From contig JAUXSI010000024.1 of the NCBI GenBank assembly GCA_030679985.1, positions 1 to 41,560 on the forward strand: a stretch of DNA of 41,560 bases, given 5' to 3'. This document shows, piece by piece, positions 1 to 8,762 of this stretch. The DNA is from Candidatus Moraniibacteriota bacterium (GTDB lineage Bacteria; Patescibacteriota; Minisyncoccia; Moranbacterales; UBA2206). Position numbers and translations under genes: made by a program. Below the pieces are notes generated by a model that searched no databases, was not told the DNA's origin, and was given only the letters and a program-made list of their open reading frames with translations. Each line of letters opens with the position of its first letter. Positions within the stretch are counted from its first letter, which is position 1.

Positions 1-271
1 GGTAAATTCGTCCGGTGGCCTGACTTGGTACCTGGATTACAACGGCAACGGCATTTGGGATGGCACCGCCATAGACCGGATGTACGTTTCAACCTTTGGC
101 TCACCGGGAGACATTCTTATCACTGGTGACTGGAATGATGACGGTAAAACGGAAATAGGGATTGTGAAGCCCAACCCAACCCAAACCGGATTGGATTGGT
201 ATCTGGACTGCAATGGCAATGGAATTCTGGATAATGATCCAAATATTGACTGCATCTATCTGTCCAACTAA
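1..271 (+). CDS. C-terminal end of a secreted repeat protein (partial)
   Basis: The open frame enters the window from the left, with its first full codon at base 2, and ends at TAA 269-271, so only the last 89 residues are visible. They hold two copies of an acidic, glycine-rich unit: WYLDYNGNGIWD near the start and WYLDCNGNGILD near the end, separated by FGSPGDILITGDWNDDGKTE. The spacing of Asp, Asn and Gly resembles calcium-binding loops of FG-GAP/VCBS or dockerin-like repeats in extracellular bacterial proteins. A surface or secreted role is inferred; no signal peptide or catalytic domain lies in this part. The gene is followed by a strong terminator and is not part of the glycan operon downstream. 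Confidence 0.7.
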   Translation, partial: VNSSGGLTWYLDYNGNGIWDGTAIDRMYVSTFGSPGDILITGDWNDDGKTEIGIVKPNPTQTGLDWYLDCNGNGILDNDPNIDCIYLSN

Positions 272-296
272 CTAAAGTCTAGAAATAGACACAACC

Positions 297-338
297 AAAA
301 CGGTTTACCTCTAAGTTTCAGAGGTGAACCGTTTTTTT
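297..338 (+). terminator. Rho-independent terminator after the repeat protein
   Basis: A 14-bp stem, AACGGTTTACCTCT (299-312) against AGAGGTGAACCGTT (320-333), has one G-U pair, a 7-base loop and a run of seven T at 332-338. It lies 26 bases past the stop codon and separates the first gene from the glycan operon. Confidence 0.93.
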
Positions 339-401
339 ATTTATAAACAAGATTTGGTTATTGCAAAAAATCCTTATGTACGGCTTTTTAAGTCACTCTC
401 G

Positions 402-429
402 TTGTATTTATGCTATTTTTTGCTATAAT
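402..429 (+). promoter_or_regulatory. Predicted promoter of the + strand glycan operon
   Basis: A perfect -10 box TATAAT (424-429) is preceded by TGC, giving an extended -10. The -35 candidate is TTGTAT (402-407) with a 16-base spacer. The expected start of transcription is near 436, leaving a leader of about 39 bases before the ATG at 475. No Shine-Dalgarno sequence is visible in that leader. This is the only good promoter seen before the twelve-gene run to 14036. Confidence 0.6.
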
Positions 430-474
430 TAAGTAAATTTTAGAAAATACACCTAATTTTTACACGAAACAACG

Positions 475-1170
475 ATGCTGGAACCAATAAACCATAAAAT
501 TTTCATACTTATTCCCGCTTACAACGAAGAGGCAGTAATTGGATCAGTTATCCTAAGGCTTAAAGAAGCCGGGTATGGTAATATCCTGGTTGTTAATGAC
601 GGTAGCAAAGACAATACCGCGAGAATAGCAGAAAGCGCTGGTGCTGAAGTACTGAATCATATAATGAATCGCGGCCAAGGATCAGCACTTGAAACCGGCA
701 TGAAATATTTACGCGAAACACATAGACCCGACATTATCATAACCTTTGATGCGGATGGGCAACATAGCGTTGAAGATATCGCGCGATTGATCCGACCTAT
801 AATTGAAGAAAATTTTGACATAGTCTTAGGCTCCCGATTTTTGAACAAAAAAGCCAGGATACCTCTATTAAGAAAAGCCATCTTAAAAGCTGGCATATTG
901 TTCACATCCATAATATCCCGCATAGAACTATCGGATACCCATAATGGCATCCGGGCTTTGGGAAAAAGAGCGATCAATTCGATAGAAATATACCATCGGG
1001 GAATGGAACATGCCTCGGATATCATCGATGAGATAGCTAGGAATGGATTGAAATACAAAGAAGTCCCGGTAACCATAACTTATTCCGAATATTCCCTGAA
1101 AAAAGGACAGAAAAACCTCGGATTTATAAAGATGGGCTTGAAAATATTATTAAATAAAATAATAAAATGA
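475..1170 (+). CDS. Family 2 glycosyltransferase, DPM1/polyprenyl-phosphate type
   Basis: A 231-residue GT-A-fold enzyme without membrane helices. Residues 11-20 (ILIPAYNEEA), NDGS at 41-44, DADGQH at 92-97 and GSRF at 119-122 are the nucleotide-sugar and metal-binding signatures of GT2 enzymes of the dolichol-phosphate mannosyltransferase type. In this family the product is usually a polyprenyl-phosphate-linked sugar made at the inner membrane face. The stop overlaps the next start (ATGA, 1167-1170), so translation is probably coupled to the DUF2304 membrane protein, a common partner of such transferases. The sugar specificity cannot be read from the sequence. It is the first gene of the operon. 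Confidence 0.92.
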   Translation: MLEPINHKIFILIPAYNEEAVIGSVILRLKEAGYGNILVVNDGSKDNTARIAESAGAEVLNHIMNRGQGSALETGMKYLRETHRPDIIITFDADGQHSVEDIARLIRPIIEENFDIVLGSRFLNKKARIPLLRKAILKAGILFTSIISRIELSDTHNGIRALGKRAINSIEIYHRGMEHASDIIDEIARNGLKYKEVPVTITYSEYSLKKGQKNLGFIKMGLKILLNKIIK

Positions 1171-1511
1171 CTTTCTTAAGGATTATCGCACTGATATTCA
1201 TAGCCTTTGCCACTTCAAGGGCATATTTAAGATTCAAGGATAAATCCCTCAATCTTGCAAATTTGATTTTCTGGATAGTCATTTGGGGGCTGGCGCTAAT
1301 ATTCATTTTCAATCCTAAAATATCCGATAAAATAGCCTCCTTTCTCGGACTGCAAAGAGGAACCGACACTATCCTATTTTTAGCCTCCATACTTCTTTTC
1401 TATCTTGTTTTCAGAATTTATGTCAAGGTTGATTCGATCGATCAAAATTTAACGCGCCTGAATACGAATGCTTCAATATTACTGCACAAAAACTCCAAAA
1501 AAAATAATTGA
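1167..1511 (+). CDS. DUF2304 family membrane protein
   Basis: A 114-residue protein with three hydrophobic segments (about 3-19, 32-50 and 68-86) and a polar tail that ends in KNSKKNN. Size, topology and the segment KISDKIASFLGLQRGTDTILFL match DUF2304 proteins, which are found beside family 2 glycosyltransferases. The start overlaps the transferase stop by four bases. The family has no proven reaction; a role as membrane partner of the upstream enzyme, anchoring it or handling lipid-linked sugar, is inferred from this pairing. The gene is clearly richer in A and T than the one that follows. Confidence 0.82.
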   Translation: MTFLRIIALIFIAFATSRAYLRFKDKSLNLANLIFWIVIWGLALIFIFNPKISDKIASFLGLQRGTDTILFLASILLFYLVFRIYVKVDSIDQNLTRLNTNASILLHKNSKKNN

Positions 1512-1512
1512 T

Positions 1513-2658
1513 ATGAAATTACTTATTTTTTCCCCTTATTACCCCCCTCATATCGGGGGTCTGGAAACCCATGCCGACGAATTCAACAAGCATCTTTCGG
1601 CAAAAAATGTTTCCATAACCGTCTTTACTACCCGCCTGCCGGCCGGTTCGCCCGAAAGGGAAACTATGCACGGCCGGGTTACCATTTTGCGATTCCCAGC
1701 TTTCGAAATCATCCCGAACTATCCCCTGCCGAAATTCTGGCAATCCGGATTTTGGAAATTGTTCCTGCCCTTGTTCAATGAAAAATTCGACCTTGTGATT
1801 TCCCGCACGCGGTTTTTCAACGCTTCCATCCTGGCTTTGCTTTATGCCAAAACCAAAAGGACCAAGTGGATCCATATCGAACACGGGTCTGATTTCGTCC
1901 AACTTTCCAACAAATTCAACTCGTCCGTCGCAAAAATATATGACTGGACGTTAGGCAGGCTGGTCTTGAAACTTTCCGACAAAAACATCGCCAACTCCGC
2001 CGCCTCGGCCGGTTTCTGCAAAAGATTGAGCCGCAGAGACTGCGCGGTGATCTACCGCGGAGTGGAAATCGAAAAAATCGACGGACTGCCGCCAACGACG
2101 GAAATACGCGAAAAATATCCAAACCGGACCATCATAACTTTCCTGGGCCGCCTCATCGATGGCAAAGGCGTCGCCGACCTCATCCAGGCGGTGGCGGAAT
2201 TGGAAGGGAATTACCTGCTTTTCATCATCGGAGACGGTCCGCAAAAGAGGAATTTGGAAAAATTGGCCGAAAAACTCGGCATCTCGGACAAAATCATTTT
2301 CTGGGGACACAAAAACCAAGCTGAGGCCGTCGGGCTTCTGAAAATATCCGACATTTTCGTCAATCCAAGCTACACGGAAGGGCTTCCGACCTCGGTTATC
2401 GAAGCCGCTTTGTGCGAAAAAGCCATCATTGCGACGAATGTAGGCGGCACGCCGGAAATCATAACCGACAGCGAAAGCGGCTATCTGATCGACCCCAAAA
2501 ACACGGATTTACTAAAAGGACGGCTTGAGTTATTATTAGATAATCCGGATTTAAGGGAGAATTTCGGCAAAAAAGCCCGCCGAGCGGTTTACGAAAAATT
2601 CAATTGGGACAGGTCCATCGGAAAATACTTGGAAATATTCAAAAAAATTATCTCCTAA
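1513..2658 (+). CDS. Family 4 glycosyltransferase (GT-B fold)
   Basis: A 381-residue retaining-type transferase. The start at 1513 (MKLLIFSPYYPPHIGG) is preferred over an upstream ATG at 1468 because it begins at the conserved first beta strand and lies one base after the DUF2304 stop. The N-terminal acceptor domain contains the glycine-rich loop PPHIGGLE. The C-terminal donor domain contains the hallmark NPSYTEGLPTSVIEA, with the paired glutamates of the EX7E motif, followed by TNVGGTPEII. It acts in the cytoplasm or at the inner membrane face on a lipid-linked glycan; donor and acceptor are unknown. It opens a stretch of higher G+C that continues into asnB. Confidence 0.93.
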   Translation: MKLLIFSPYYPPHIGGLETHADEFNKHLSAKNVSITVFTTRLPAGSPERETMHGRVTILRFPAFEIIPNYPLPKFWQSGFWKLFLPLFNEKFDLVISRTRFFNASILALLYAKTKRTKWIHIEHGSDFVQLSNKFNSSVAKIYDWTLGRLVLKLSDKNIANSAASAGFCKRLSRRDCAVIYRGVEIEKIDGLPPTTEIREKYPNRTIITFLGRLIDGKGVADLIQAVAELEGNYLLFIIGDGPQKRNLEKLAEKLGISDKIIFWGHKNQAEAVGLLKISDIFVNPSYTEGLPTSVIEAALCEKAIIATNVGGTPEIITDSESGYLIDPKNTDLLKGRLELLLDNPDLRENFGKKARRAVYEKFNWDRSIGKYLEIFKKIIS

Positions 2659-2694
2659 ATTTTACGTTTTGATTTTTAATTTTGCATTTTCATT

Positions 2695-4584
2695 ATGTGT
2701 GGCATAACCGGAAAAATATTTTTTGACACCGACGAGGTTTCACAAACGGAAATCGAAAAAATGAACGGCGCCATTATCCATCGCGGACCGGACGACGGCG
2801 GCGTTTATGTTTCTCCCGACAAAAAAACCGGCCTGGGCCACCGGCGTCTTTCAATCATCGACCTCTCCCCGCTCGGACACCAGCCAATGGGTTATCTTGA
2901 CCGCTATTGGATCGTTTTCAACGGAGAGATCTATAACTTCCAAGAAAAACGTGATCTTTTGGAGAAAGAAGGCTACCGCTTCAAATCGAAATCGGACACC
3001 GAAGTGATTATGGCACTCTATGACAAGTTCGGGAAAAAATGCCTCGACCACCTGCGCGGAATGTTCGCTTTCGCCATCTATGATGAACAGGAAAAAACCG
3101 TCTTCTGCGCCCGCGACCGGGTCGGCAAAAAACCTTTCAAATACTACCTGGACGGGCAGGTTTTTATGTTCGCTTCCGAACTCAAAGCCATCCTCACGCA
3201 AAAGGAATACAGGAAAGAAGTGGACTATGACGCCATCCACCATTACCTGACCTTGCAATATTGCCCTGCTCCGCTCACCGGTTTCAAGGGGATAAAAAAA
3301 CTCGAAGCGGCGCACTACCTTTTCATCGACCTCAAAACCAAGAAGGTCGAAAAAGAAAGGTACTGGAAATTGGACTATTCCAAAAAATTGGACTTGCCGG
3401 AAGAAGAATGGAAAAAAAGGATAATGGAAAAATTAGAGGAATCCGTCCGGTTGCGTATGATTGCCGACGTTCCGCTAGGAGCCTTCCTTTCCGGCGGCAT
3501 CGACTCCAGCGCCATCGTGGCGCTTATGAGCAAGTTGAGCGACAAACCGGTCAAAACTTTTTCCATCGGCTTCAAAGAGGAAAAATACAACGAACTGAAA
3601 TATGCCAAAATCGTGGCCGACAAATTCAAAACCGACCACACGGAATTCATCGTCGAACCGCACGCCATCGAGCTCCTGCCGATGTTGGTGCGCCACTACG
3701 AAGAACCCTACGCCGATTCCAGCGCCCTGCCGACCTACTACGTCAGCAAGATGACGCGCGATTTCGTCACCGTCGCCTTGAATGGCGACGGCGGAGACGA
3801 GAATTTCGGCGGCTATTCCCGTTACAGCGCTTTCAAATTCTCACTGTTTTATGAAAATTTTTCAGCACTGAACAATATCATAGTCTTGCCGCTAAGCAAA
3901 TTTTTAACCGATACTTTCAATAGCACCCTCCTTGAAAGAATTCATAGGTTTTCAAACTCCATAAACCATAGCTACACGAAAAGGAGCGGCCTATTCACCA
4001 ATTATTTCACAATTGAACAAAAAAATAATTTATACTCGGATTCTTTCAAGGACAAATTGGCAAAATCAGATTCCTGCGATATCGCAGGCGATAAATTTGC
4101 CGAGTCAGGAGCGGCGGACAAAATGGACCAATTATTGTACGCCGATATAAACACATCCCTGCCGGACGATCTTCTTGTTAAAGTCGATATGGCATCGATG
4201 CTCGTATCCCTTGAGGGGCGATCCCCTTTCCTTGACCATGAATTTATGGAATTTTGCGCAAAAATCCCCTTTGGTTTGAAAATCAAAGGACTGAACGGCA
4301 AAAAACACATACTCAAAAAAGCGCTGGAAGATATTTTGCCAGCGGAAATTATGTATCGGAAAAAAATGGGGTTCAGCATCCCCCTGGAAAAATGGTTCCG
4401 GACTGAATTAAAGGATTTCACGTATCATAAATTATTATCGGAAAATTCATCAATTGGAAAAATTTTCGATAAAAATTACGTAAAAAACCTCCTTGACGAC
4501 CATTGTCTGGAAAAATTCGATCATTCACACCGGATTTGGGCGCTGCTGGCACTGGAATTATGGCTTGAAGAATATTTCGCTTGA
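2695..4584 (+). CDS. asnB: Asparagine synthase (glutamine-hydrolysing), AsnB type
   Basis: A full-length class II amidotransferase of 629 residues. Cys2 (MCGITG) is the glutaminase nucleophile. The synthetase half has the PP-loop SGGIDSS (266-272), which binds ATP, and the acidic GDGGDE (364-369). In glycan loci such proteins are often not used for asparagine supply but to amidate a sugar carboxylate such as a uronic acid; that is plausible here because the window makes uronic-acid nucleotides, but it is inference. The base composition changes abruptly at about 3840 (codon 382), right after the conserved FGGY: 32 G+C of 60 in 3781-3840, then 20 of 60 in 3841-3900 and 21 of 60 in 3901-3960. 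The gene stays in frame. Confidence 0.93.
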   Translation: MCGITGKIFFDTDEVSQTEIEKMNGAIIHRGPDDGGVYVSPDKKTGLGHRRLSIIDLSPLGHQPMGYLDRYWIVFNGEIYNFQEKRDLLEKEGYRFKSKSDTEVIMALYDKFGKKCLDHLRGMFAFAIYDEQEKTVFCARDRVGKKPFKYYLDGQVFMFASELKAILTQKEYRKEVDYDAIHHYLTLQYCPAPLTGFKGIKKLEAAHYLFIDLKTKKVEKERYWKLDYSKKLDLPEEEWKKRIMEKLEESVRLRMIADVPLGAFLSGGIDSSAIVALMSKLSDKPVKTFSIGFKEEKYNELKYAKIVADKFKTDHTEFIVEPHAIELLPMLVRHYEEPYADSSALPTYYVSKMTRDFVTVALNGDGGDENFGGYSRYSAFKFSLFYENFSALNNIIVLPLSKFLTDTFNSTLLERIHRFSNSINHSYTKRSGLFTNYFTIEQKNNLYSDSFKDKLAKSDSCDIAGDKFAESGAADKMDQLLYADINTSLPDDLLVKVDMASMLVSLEGRSPFLDHEFMEFCAKIPFGLKIKGLNGKKHILKKALEDILPAEIMYRKKMGFSIPLEKWFRTELKDFTYHKLLSENSSIGKIFDKNYVKNLLDDHCLEKFDHSHRIWALLALELWLEEYFA

Positions 4585-4605
4585 TATCATTGACTCAGAA
4601 ATTTA

Positions 4606-6297
4606 ATGAGGAACTACTTCGACAAAAAAAAGGCTTGGAATATCGCCAAAGACAATAAGTGGATCATAGCCGCCTCGGTTTTTTTTATAATACTGAAGTT
4701 TTTTCTTATCGGAACCTTATGGGAAAACAGGTTACTTCCGCCCCAACCAGATGACGCTTTTATATATGCGTCTAATATAGAATCAGTGAGGGACTGTCCC
4801 ACGGTGCTTTGCAATGATGAAAGCCAATATTATTCATTGAAAAACTACCAAGGATTCACCTATCTGACTTATAGGTTATCCGGAGGGTTAATCGGAAAAA
4901 TACTGCATATCGATTCGATATCGGCATTCAAATTATTGTTTTACGCCGGAACGGTACTGTTGCTTTTTTCCCTGATATACCTATTAAAAAGCTTGGAATC
5001 TAACAAAAACCTGATTGCCATTTCGATATTCACACTATCCCTTTTCAATGGGATGGGATATTACCATGGATTCTGGTGGGTAGTTCCAAGTTTCTTCACT
5101 GTCGTTTTGTTTTTTCTCATATTAGGAACCGTCTTCAATGGGGATGACCGCCACTGGAAAACAAAAATAACCATCTTTTCCGCGTTGTTGATCCTTACCC
5201 ATCCGACTGGGATATTTATGAACCTATCCGTTCCATTACTGGCTTTTTTTTGCTGGTTTTTAAAAGTAGACCGTAAAAATCCCATCTTTAAAAAAATCCT
5301 TTTCACTTTCATTTGCTCCATATTGATATACTCACCGATCGCCGTTTATCTGAATAACACCCCTTTAAAAAATCCTTTCGGTCCTGAAAATATGCTCGCT
5401 TCATATTACAATACGCTAGCAAACAAACATCCAGCCACTATCGATTCACAAGAAGAAGACCGGTTATCCGCAGAACATAATCCGCCCGAAAAAACTGGCT
5501 TTGAAAATTCTCAAAATACCAGCGGAAATTTATCGGATAAAGAAATAGTGAAAAATTATTATTTTTCCTGGATTTTCTTTCCGCGTCTTTATGGCGCTAT
5601 TCCTTTCATCCTCACTATTTTGATATTATTCTATTATAAAAAATTGGAGGTGTTATCGATATATTTTTATTTCATCACGCTAGTCGTGGTTGGAGCGCTT
5701 TTCCAAAACGGATCAAGGATGCTCATATTACTTTGGCCTTTCACCTATATCCTCATAGGATTCGGGGCTTTTTTCGCATTTAAATTGATCCGGGATAAGA
5801 TCGGCCCGGGGGCTATCAAGGCGGCCGCGTATACCATGATCGTTTCGTTCCTTCTGGCATTCACCGCTATCAACATCTCCTTTTCCTATTTATTCAATGA
5901 ATCTCAAAATAAAATGTTCAATATGGACATAGACAAGGATTTTGTTGATTATATCCAAAGCACGGGTTATTATAAGGATAACGGCAAATTTGTTTTTTTC
6001 AATTCCAAGCTATCCCTTGTTTTCGGTATTTACCAAGGAATCTCCATATCCAAAATAACTGCGGATGCTTCAAATGCGGAATATTTCGTGACTACCGTCT
6101 GTCCTGATACGGCCAAGGAAACCGAACAAACGAAACTTTTCCAACTGTATTCAACCTTGAGAAAATACATTTCCGGCTTTGAAAACAGGACCGGATTGGA
6201 TAAGCGAGAAGCACGCGTCGATTGCAATGGAAATCTGCCGAGTAATTTCATTTTTGATAAACGGTTCGGCGACATATTAATATTCAAAAAAACATAA
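4606..6297 (+). CDS. Polytopic membrane protein, possible GT-C-fold glycosyltransferase
   Basis: A 563-residue protein with roughly ten hydrophobic segments, the first at about 18-35. Directly after it comes a loop with PPQPDDAFIYASNIES, an acidic pair in the first outside loop, where GT-C transferases that use polyprenyl-phosphate sugars keep their catalytic acid. The motif THPTGIFMNLS follows in a later helix, and the soluble C-terminal tail (from about residue 440) has several cysteines. No family is recognised with certainty; GT-C is inferred from topology and position of the acidic pair, and a chain polymerase is an alternative. It lies 21 bases after asnB and 4 bases before the next gene. 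Confidence 0.5.
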   Translation: MRNYFDKKKAWNIAKDNKWIIAASVFFIILKFFLIGTLWENRLLPPQPDDAFIYASNIESVRDCPTVLCNDESQYYSLKNYQGFTYLTYRLSGGLIGKILHIDSISAFKLLFYAGTVLLLFSLIYLLKSLESNKNLIAISIFTLSLFNGMGYYHGFWWVVPSFFTVVLFFLILGTVFNGDDRHWKTKITIFSALLILTHPTGIFMNLSVPLLAFFCWFLKVDRKNPIFKKILFTFICSILIYSPIAVYLNNTPLKNPFGPENMLASYYNTLANKHPATIDSQEEDRLSAEHNPPEKTGFENSQNTSGNLSDKEIVKNYYFSWIFFPRLYGAIPFILTILILFYYKKLEVLSIYFYFITLVVVGALFQNGSRMLILLWPFTYILIGFGAFFAFKLIRDKIGPGAIKAAAYTMIVSFLLAFTAINISFSYLFNESQNKMFNMDIDKDFVDYIQSTGYYKDNGKFVFFNSKLSLVFGIYQGISISKITADASNAEYFVTTVCPDTAKETEQTKLFQLYSTLRKYISGFENRTGLDKREARVDCNGNLPSNFIFDKRFGDILIFKKT

Positions 6298-6301
6298 CAT
6301 T

Positions 6302-8752
6302 ATGAGCAAAAAAAATATTTTGATATTTTCCGTAGCGTATTATCCGATGGTCGGAGGCGCCGAAGTCGCGTGGAAAGAAATTACGGACAGACTGGGTTAT
6401 TTTGAATTCGATATGGTCACCCCCAGATTCAAAAGGTCACTCCCCTCCTATGAAAAGATAGGCAATATCAATGTTTATCGGATCGGGTTCGGAAATATTT
6501 TTGACAAATTGATGTTTCCGATTACCGGAGCGATCGCGGGGTTCTTTCTGAATCGCAAGAAGAATTACTCCCTGACTATCGGAATCATGTATAACCATGC
6601 CGGCCTGGCCGCATCATTTTTTAAAATATTAAAGTCTGAAATTCCTTTTGTGCTGAATCTCCAGGACGGCGACACGGACGAAGTCATAGATAAAAACACC
6701 CGGGGGATAAAATCCATCACCAGGATGATATACAGGAAGCCCGACGCCATAACCGTTATCGCGAAATTTCTCAAGGAACGCGCATTGAAAAACGGTTCTA
6801 CTCCGGATATATCCTTGATACCTAACGGCGTCGATTTGAACATATTTGACGCGAAAACAAGCAGGGAAGAACTGGCTAGCCTGCGAGCCAACCTAGGCCT
6901 TAGTCCCGCCACCAAAACCATAATAACGACGTCCAGACTTAATTATAAAAATGCGATCGATGATCTCATCCTAAGTTTGAAGTTTTTGAGCGATGACTAC
7001 AGGCTATTGATATTGGGAAATGGCGAAGATGAGGAAAAACTCAGGAAACTGACCGCGGAGAATGGACTTGAAAAAAATGTCGTATTCCTAGGATACAAAA
7101 AACATAGCGAAATTGCTAAATACCTGCAAATTTCCGATGTGTTTTGCCGCCCATCGCTTCAAGAAGGATTAGGCAATTCTTTTCTGGAGGCTATGATGGC
7201 AGGCATCCCCGTGGTTGCGACCCCCGTCGGAGGGATTCCGGACTTCTTGATTGATGGCGAGACCGGGTTGTTCTGCGAGGTCAGAAATCCCAAAAGCATA
7301 GCTGAAAAAATAAAAGTCCTTTGCGAAAACAGTGACCTTAGAAATAAAATCATTGAAAATTCAAAAAAACTCATCAAAAAAAATTATGATTGGGATTTGA
7401 CAGCTGAAAAATACGACGCCTTATTTAAAAAAATAGACGCACAGCGCCCAAAAACACCTAAAAAAAATATTTTTCCGATAATTATTTCCTTGTTAGCATT
7501 GCTTATGGTTTTTTATTTCGGATCGGATATCCGCGGACTATTCGATAAAAATCACCCTATGGAGCAACGTATGAATAGAGTCAGGGTTTATGACACGAAC
7601 GGATCCGAAGAAGAAGATAAATGGATCGCGATTACCGGCATAAACCAGCCGATAAGCGCACCGGAAAACATATTGATTCAAAACGGATTAATACGAATAG
7701 CCTATAATAAGTACGATGACAATACCGAGCAGCGCGGATCACATTCCTGGTATTTGAAAAATCAAAACAATCAATACGAAAAAATAACCGATTTGCATTA
7801 TGGAGACTATGTTTATTATGTGAATTCCATCACCACATCCCCTACTAAAGCATCCTTGATCGAAGTTTCTGCGGATAAGGTTATCGTCGATTTTTATTTT
7901 GAAAATCACACGGCAAAACATATCGCGAAAAAGGATGGTATAGTTGAGGGAAAGCGCCCATTCATAAAAAGAATCGAGATGGATTCAAATATGTACGGTG
8001 CGTATTTGAATTATATAAGCGACGACCCGGATCCAACCGGAGAAAGGGAATTCAGCCTCGGCATGGGAAAGAATATAATGTATGGAACATCTGGAAATTG
8101 GATATGGGATGCCTCCCTCAAGGAATCGCGAACAACGAGGATGCCGAAATCCGATTACTATTTAGGATTTCCGAACGAATCCGCCGGATATTACTATATG
8201 ATGAAGCCGCCGAAAAATTTCAAAGTATCCATGTATAAATTTGAAAGCGCATGGGGCGGACCGATCGTCCAGCATTTCATAGAATCTAAAAACAGCAAGG
8301 GAATTTTTTTAGGACTAGTCCCCTACCGTGGCAAGTTTTCCCATGAGGCGGAATTCCTGCCGCATAACAAATCAAGCGTGGTGGAAAACATGACTGACGC
8401 GAAAAATAATTCCGCCCTGAAACTAGCTGTAGGGGAAAAAATAATGATATTTCCGGAAAACACTTTTCCCAAAGGAAGCTACAAGATAGCATTACGACAA
8501 AAAGGTTCGGCATCTTCCATAGAAATATATGGGAACGATAAAAAGCACATTGAAAAAATCCAAGGCTCGGAACAAAAGTCCTTTATCAACACATCCATTG
8601 GCAAAACCATAAAATATGATCCCGCTGAAAATGACGCCTACTACATAGTACTGAGAAACGGAGATATGCTGCTAGATAACTTGTATTTCATACCTATCGA
8701 ATCCGGATCAGAGATATTTCCTAAAGACATAGCCAAAGGCGTAAAATCATAA
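6302..8752 (+). CDS. GT4 glycosyltransferase fused through a membrane helix to a large outside domain
   Basis: An 816-residue protein in three parts. Residues 1-375 are a complete family 4 transferase: VAYYPMVGGAE near the start, SLIPNGVDLN (171-180) and CRPSLQEGLGNSFLEAM (282-298) with the EX7E glutamates. Residues 389-407 form one strong membrane helix (FPIIISLLALLMVFYFG). Residues 411-816 are about 400 residues rich in aromatic residues and predicted strands, with no motif I can assign. With the transferase inside, the last part lies outside the membrane. GT4 enzymes are normally about 350-400 residues, so this is more than twice the usual size. The outside part may bind, modify or cut the exported glycan; this is inference. 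There is no frameshift or internal start signal at the junction. Confidence 0.85.
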   Translation: MSKKNILIFSVAYYPMVGGAEVAWKEITDRLGYFEFDMVTPRFKRSLPSYEKIGNINVYRIGFGNIFDKLMFPITGAIAGFFLNRKKNYSLTIGIMYNHAGLAASFFKILKSEIPFVLNLQDGDTDEVIDKNTRGIKSITRMIYRKPDAITVIAKFLKERALKNGSTPDISLIPNGVDLNIFDAKTSREELASLRANLGLSPATKTIITTSRLNYKNAIDDLILSLKFLSDDYRLLILGNGEDEEKLRKLTAENGLEKNVVFLGYKKHSEIAKYLQISDVFCRPSLQEGLGNSFLEAMMAGIPVVATPVGGIPDFLIDGETGLFCEVRNPKSIAEKIKVLCENSDLRNKIIENSKKLIKKNYDWDLTAEKYDALFKKIDAQRPKTPKKNIFPIIISLLALLMVFYFGSDIRGLFDKNHPMEQRMNRVRVYDTNGSEEEDKWIAITGINQPISAPENILIQNGLIRIAYNKYDDNTEQRGSHSWYLKNQNNQYEKITDLHYGDYVYYVNSITTSPTKASLIEVSADKVIVDFYFENHTAKHIAKKDGIVEGKRPFIKRIEMDSNMYGAYLNYISDDPDPTGEREFSLGMGKNIMYGTSGNWIWDASLKESRTTRMPKSDYYLGFPNESAGYYYMMKPPKNFKVSMYKFESAWGGPIVQHFIESKNSKGIFLGLVPYRGKFSHEAEFLPHNKSSVVENMTDAKNNSALKLAVGEKIMIFPENTFPKGSYKIALRQKGSASSIEIYGNDKKHIEKIQGSEQKSFINTSIGKTIKYDPAENDAYYIVLRNGDMLLDNLYFIPIESGSEIFPKDIAKGVKS

Positions 8753-8762
8753 AAAAAAGCAA

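Noticed and set aside
1468-1512. An earlier start for the first GT4 gene
   Set aside because: The 15 extra codons overlap the end of the DUF2304 gene and precede the conserved first strand; the ATG at 1513 fits the family start.
3261-3854. A 197-codon plus-strand frame inside asnB
   Set aside because: It is an arginine-rich shadow of the G+C-rich part of asnB, whose own frame carries all catalytic motifs. It ends where the G+C content falls.
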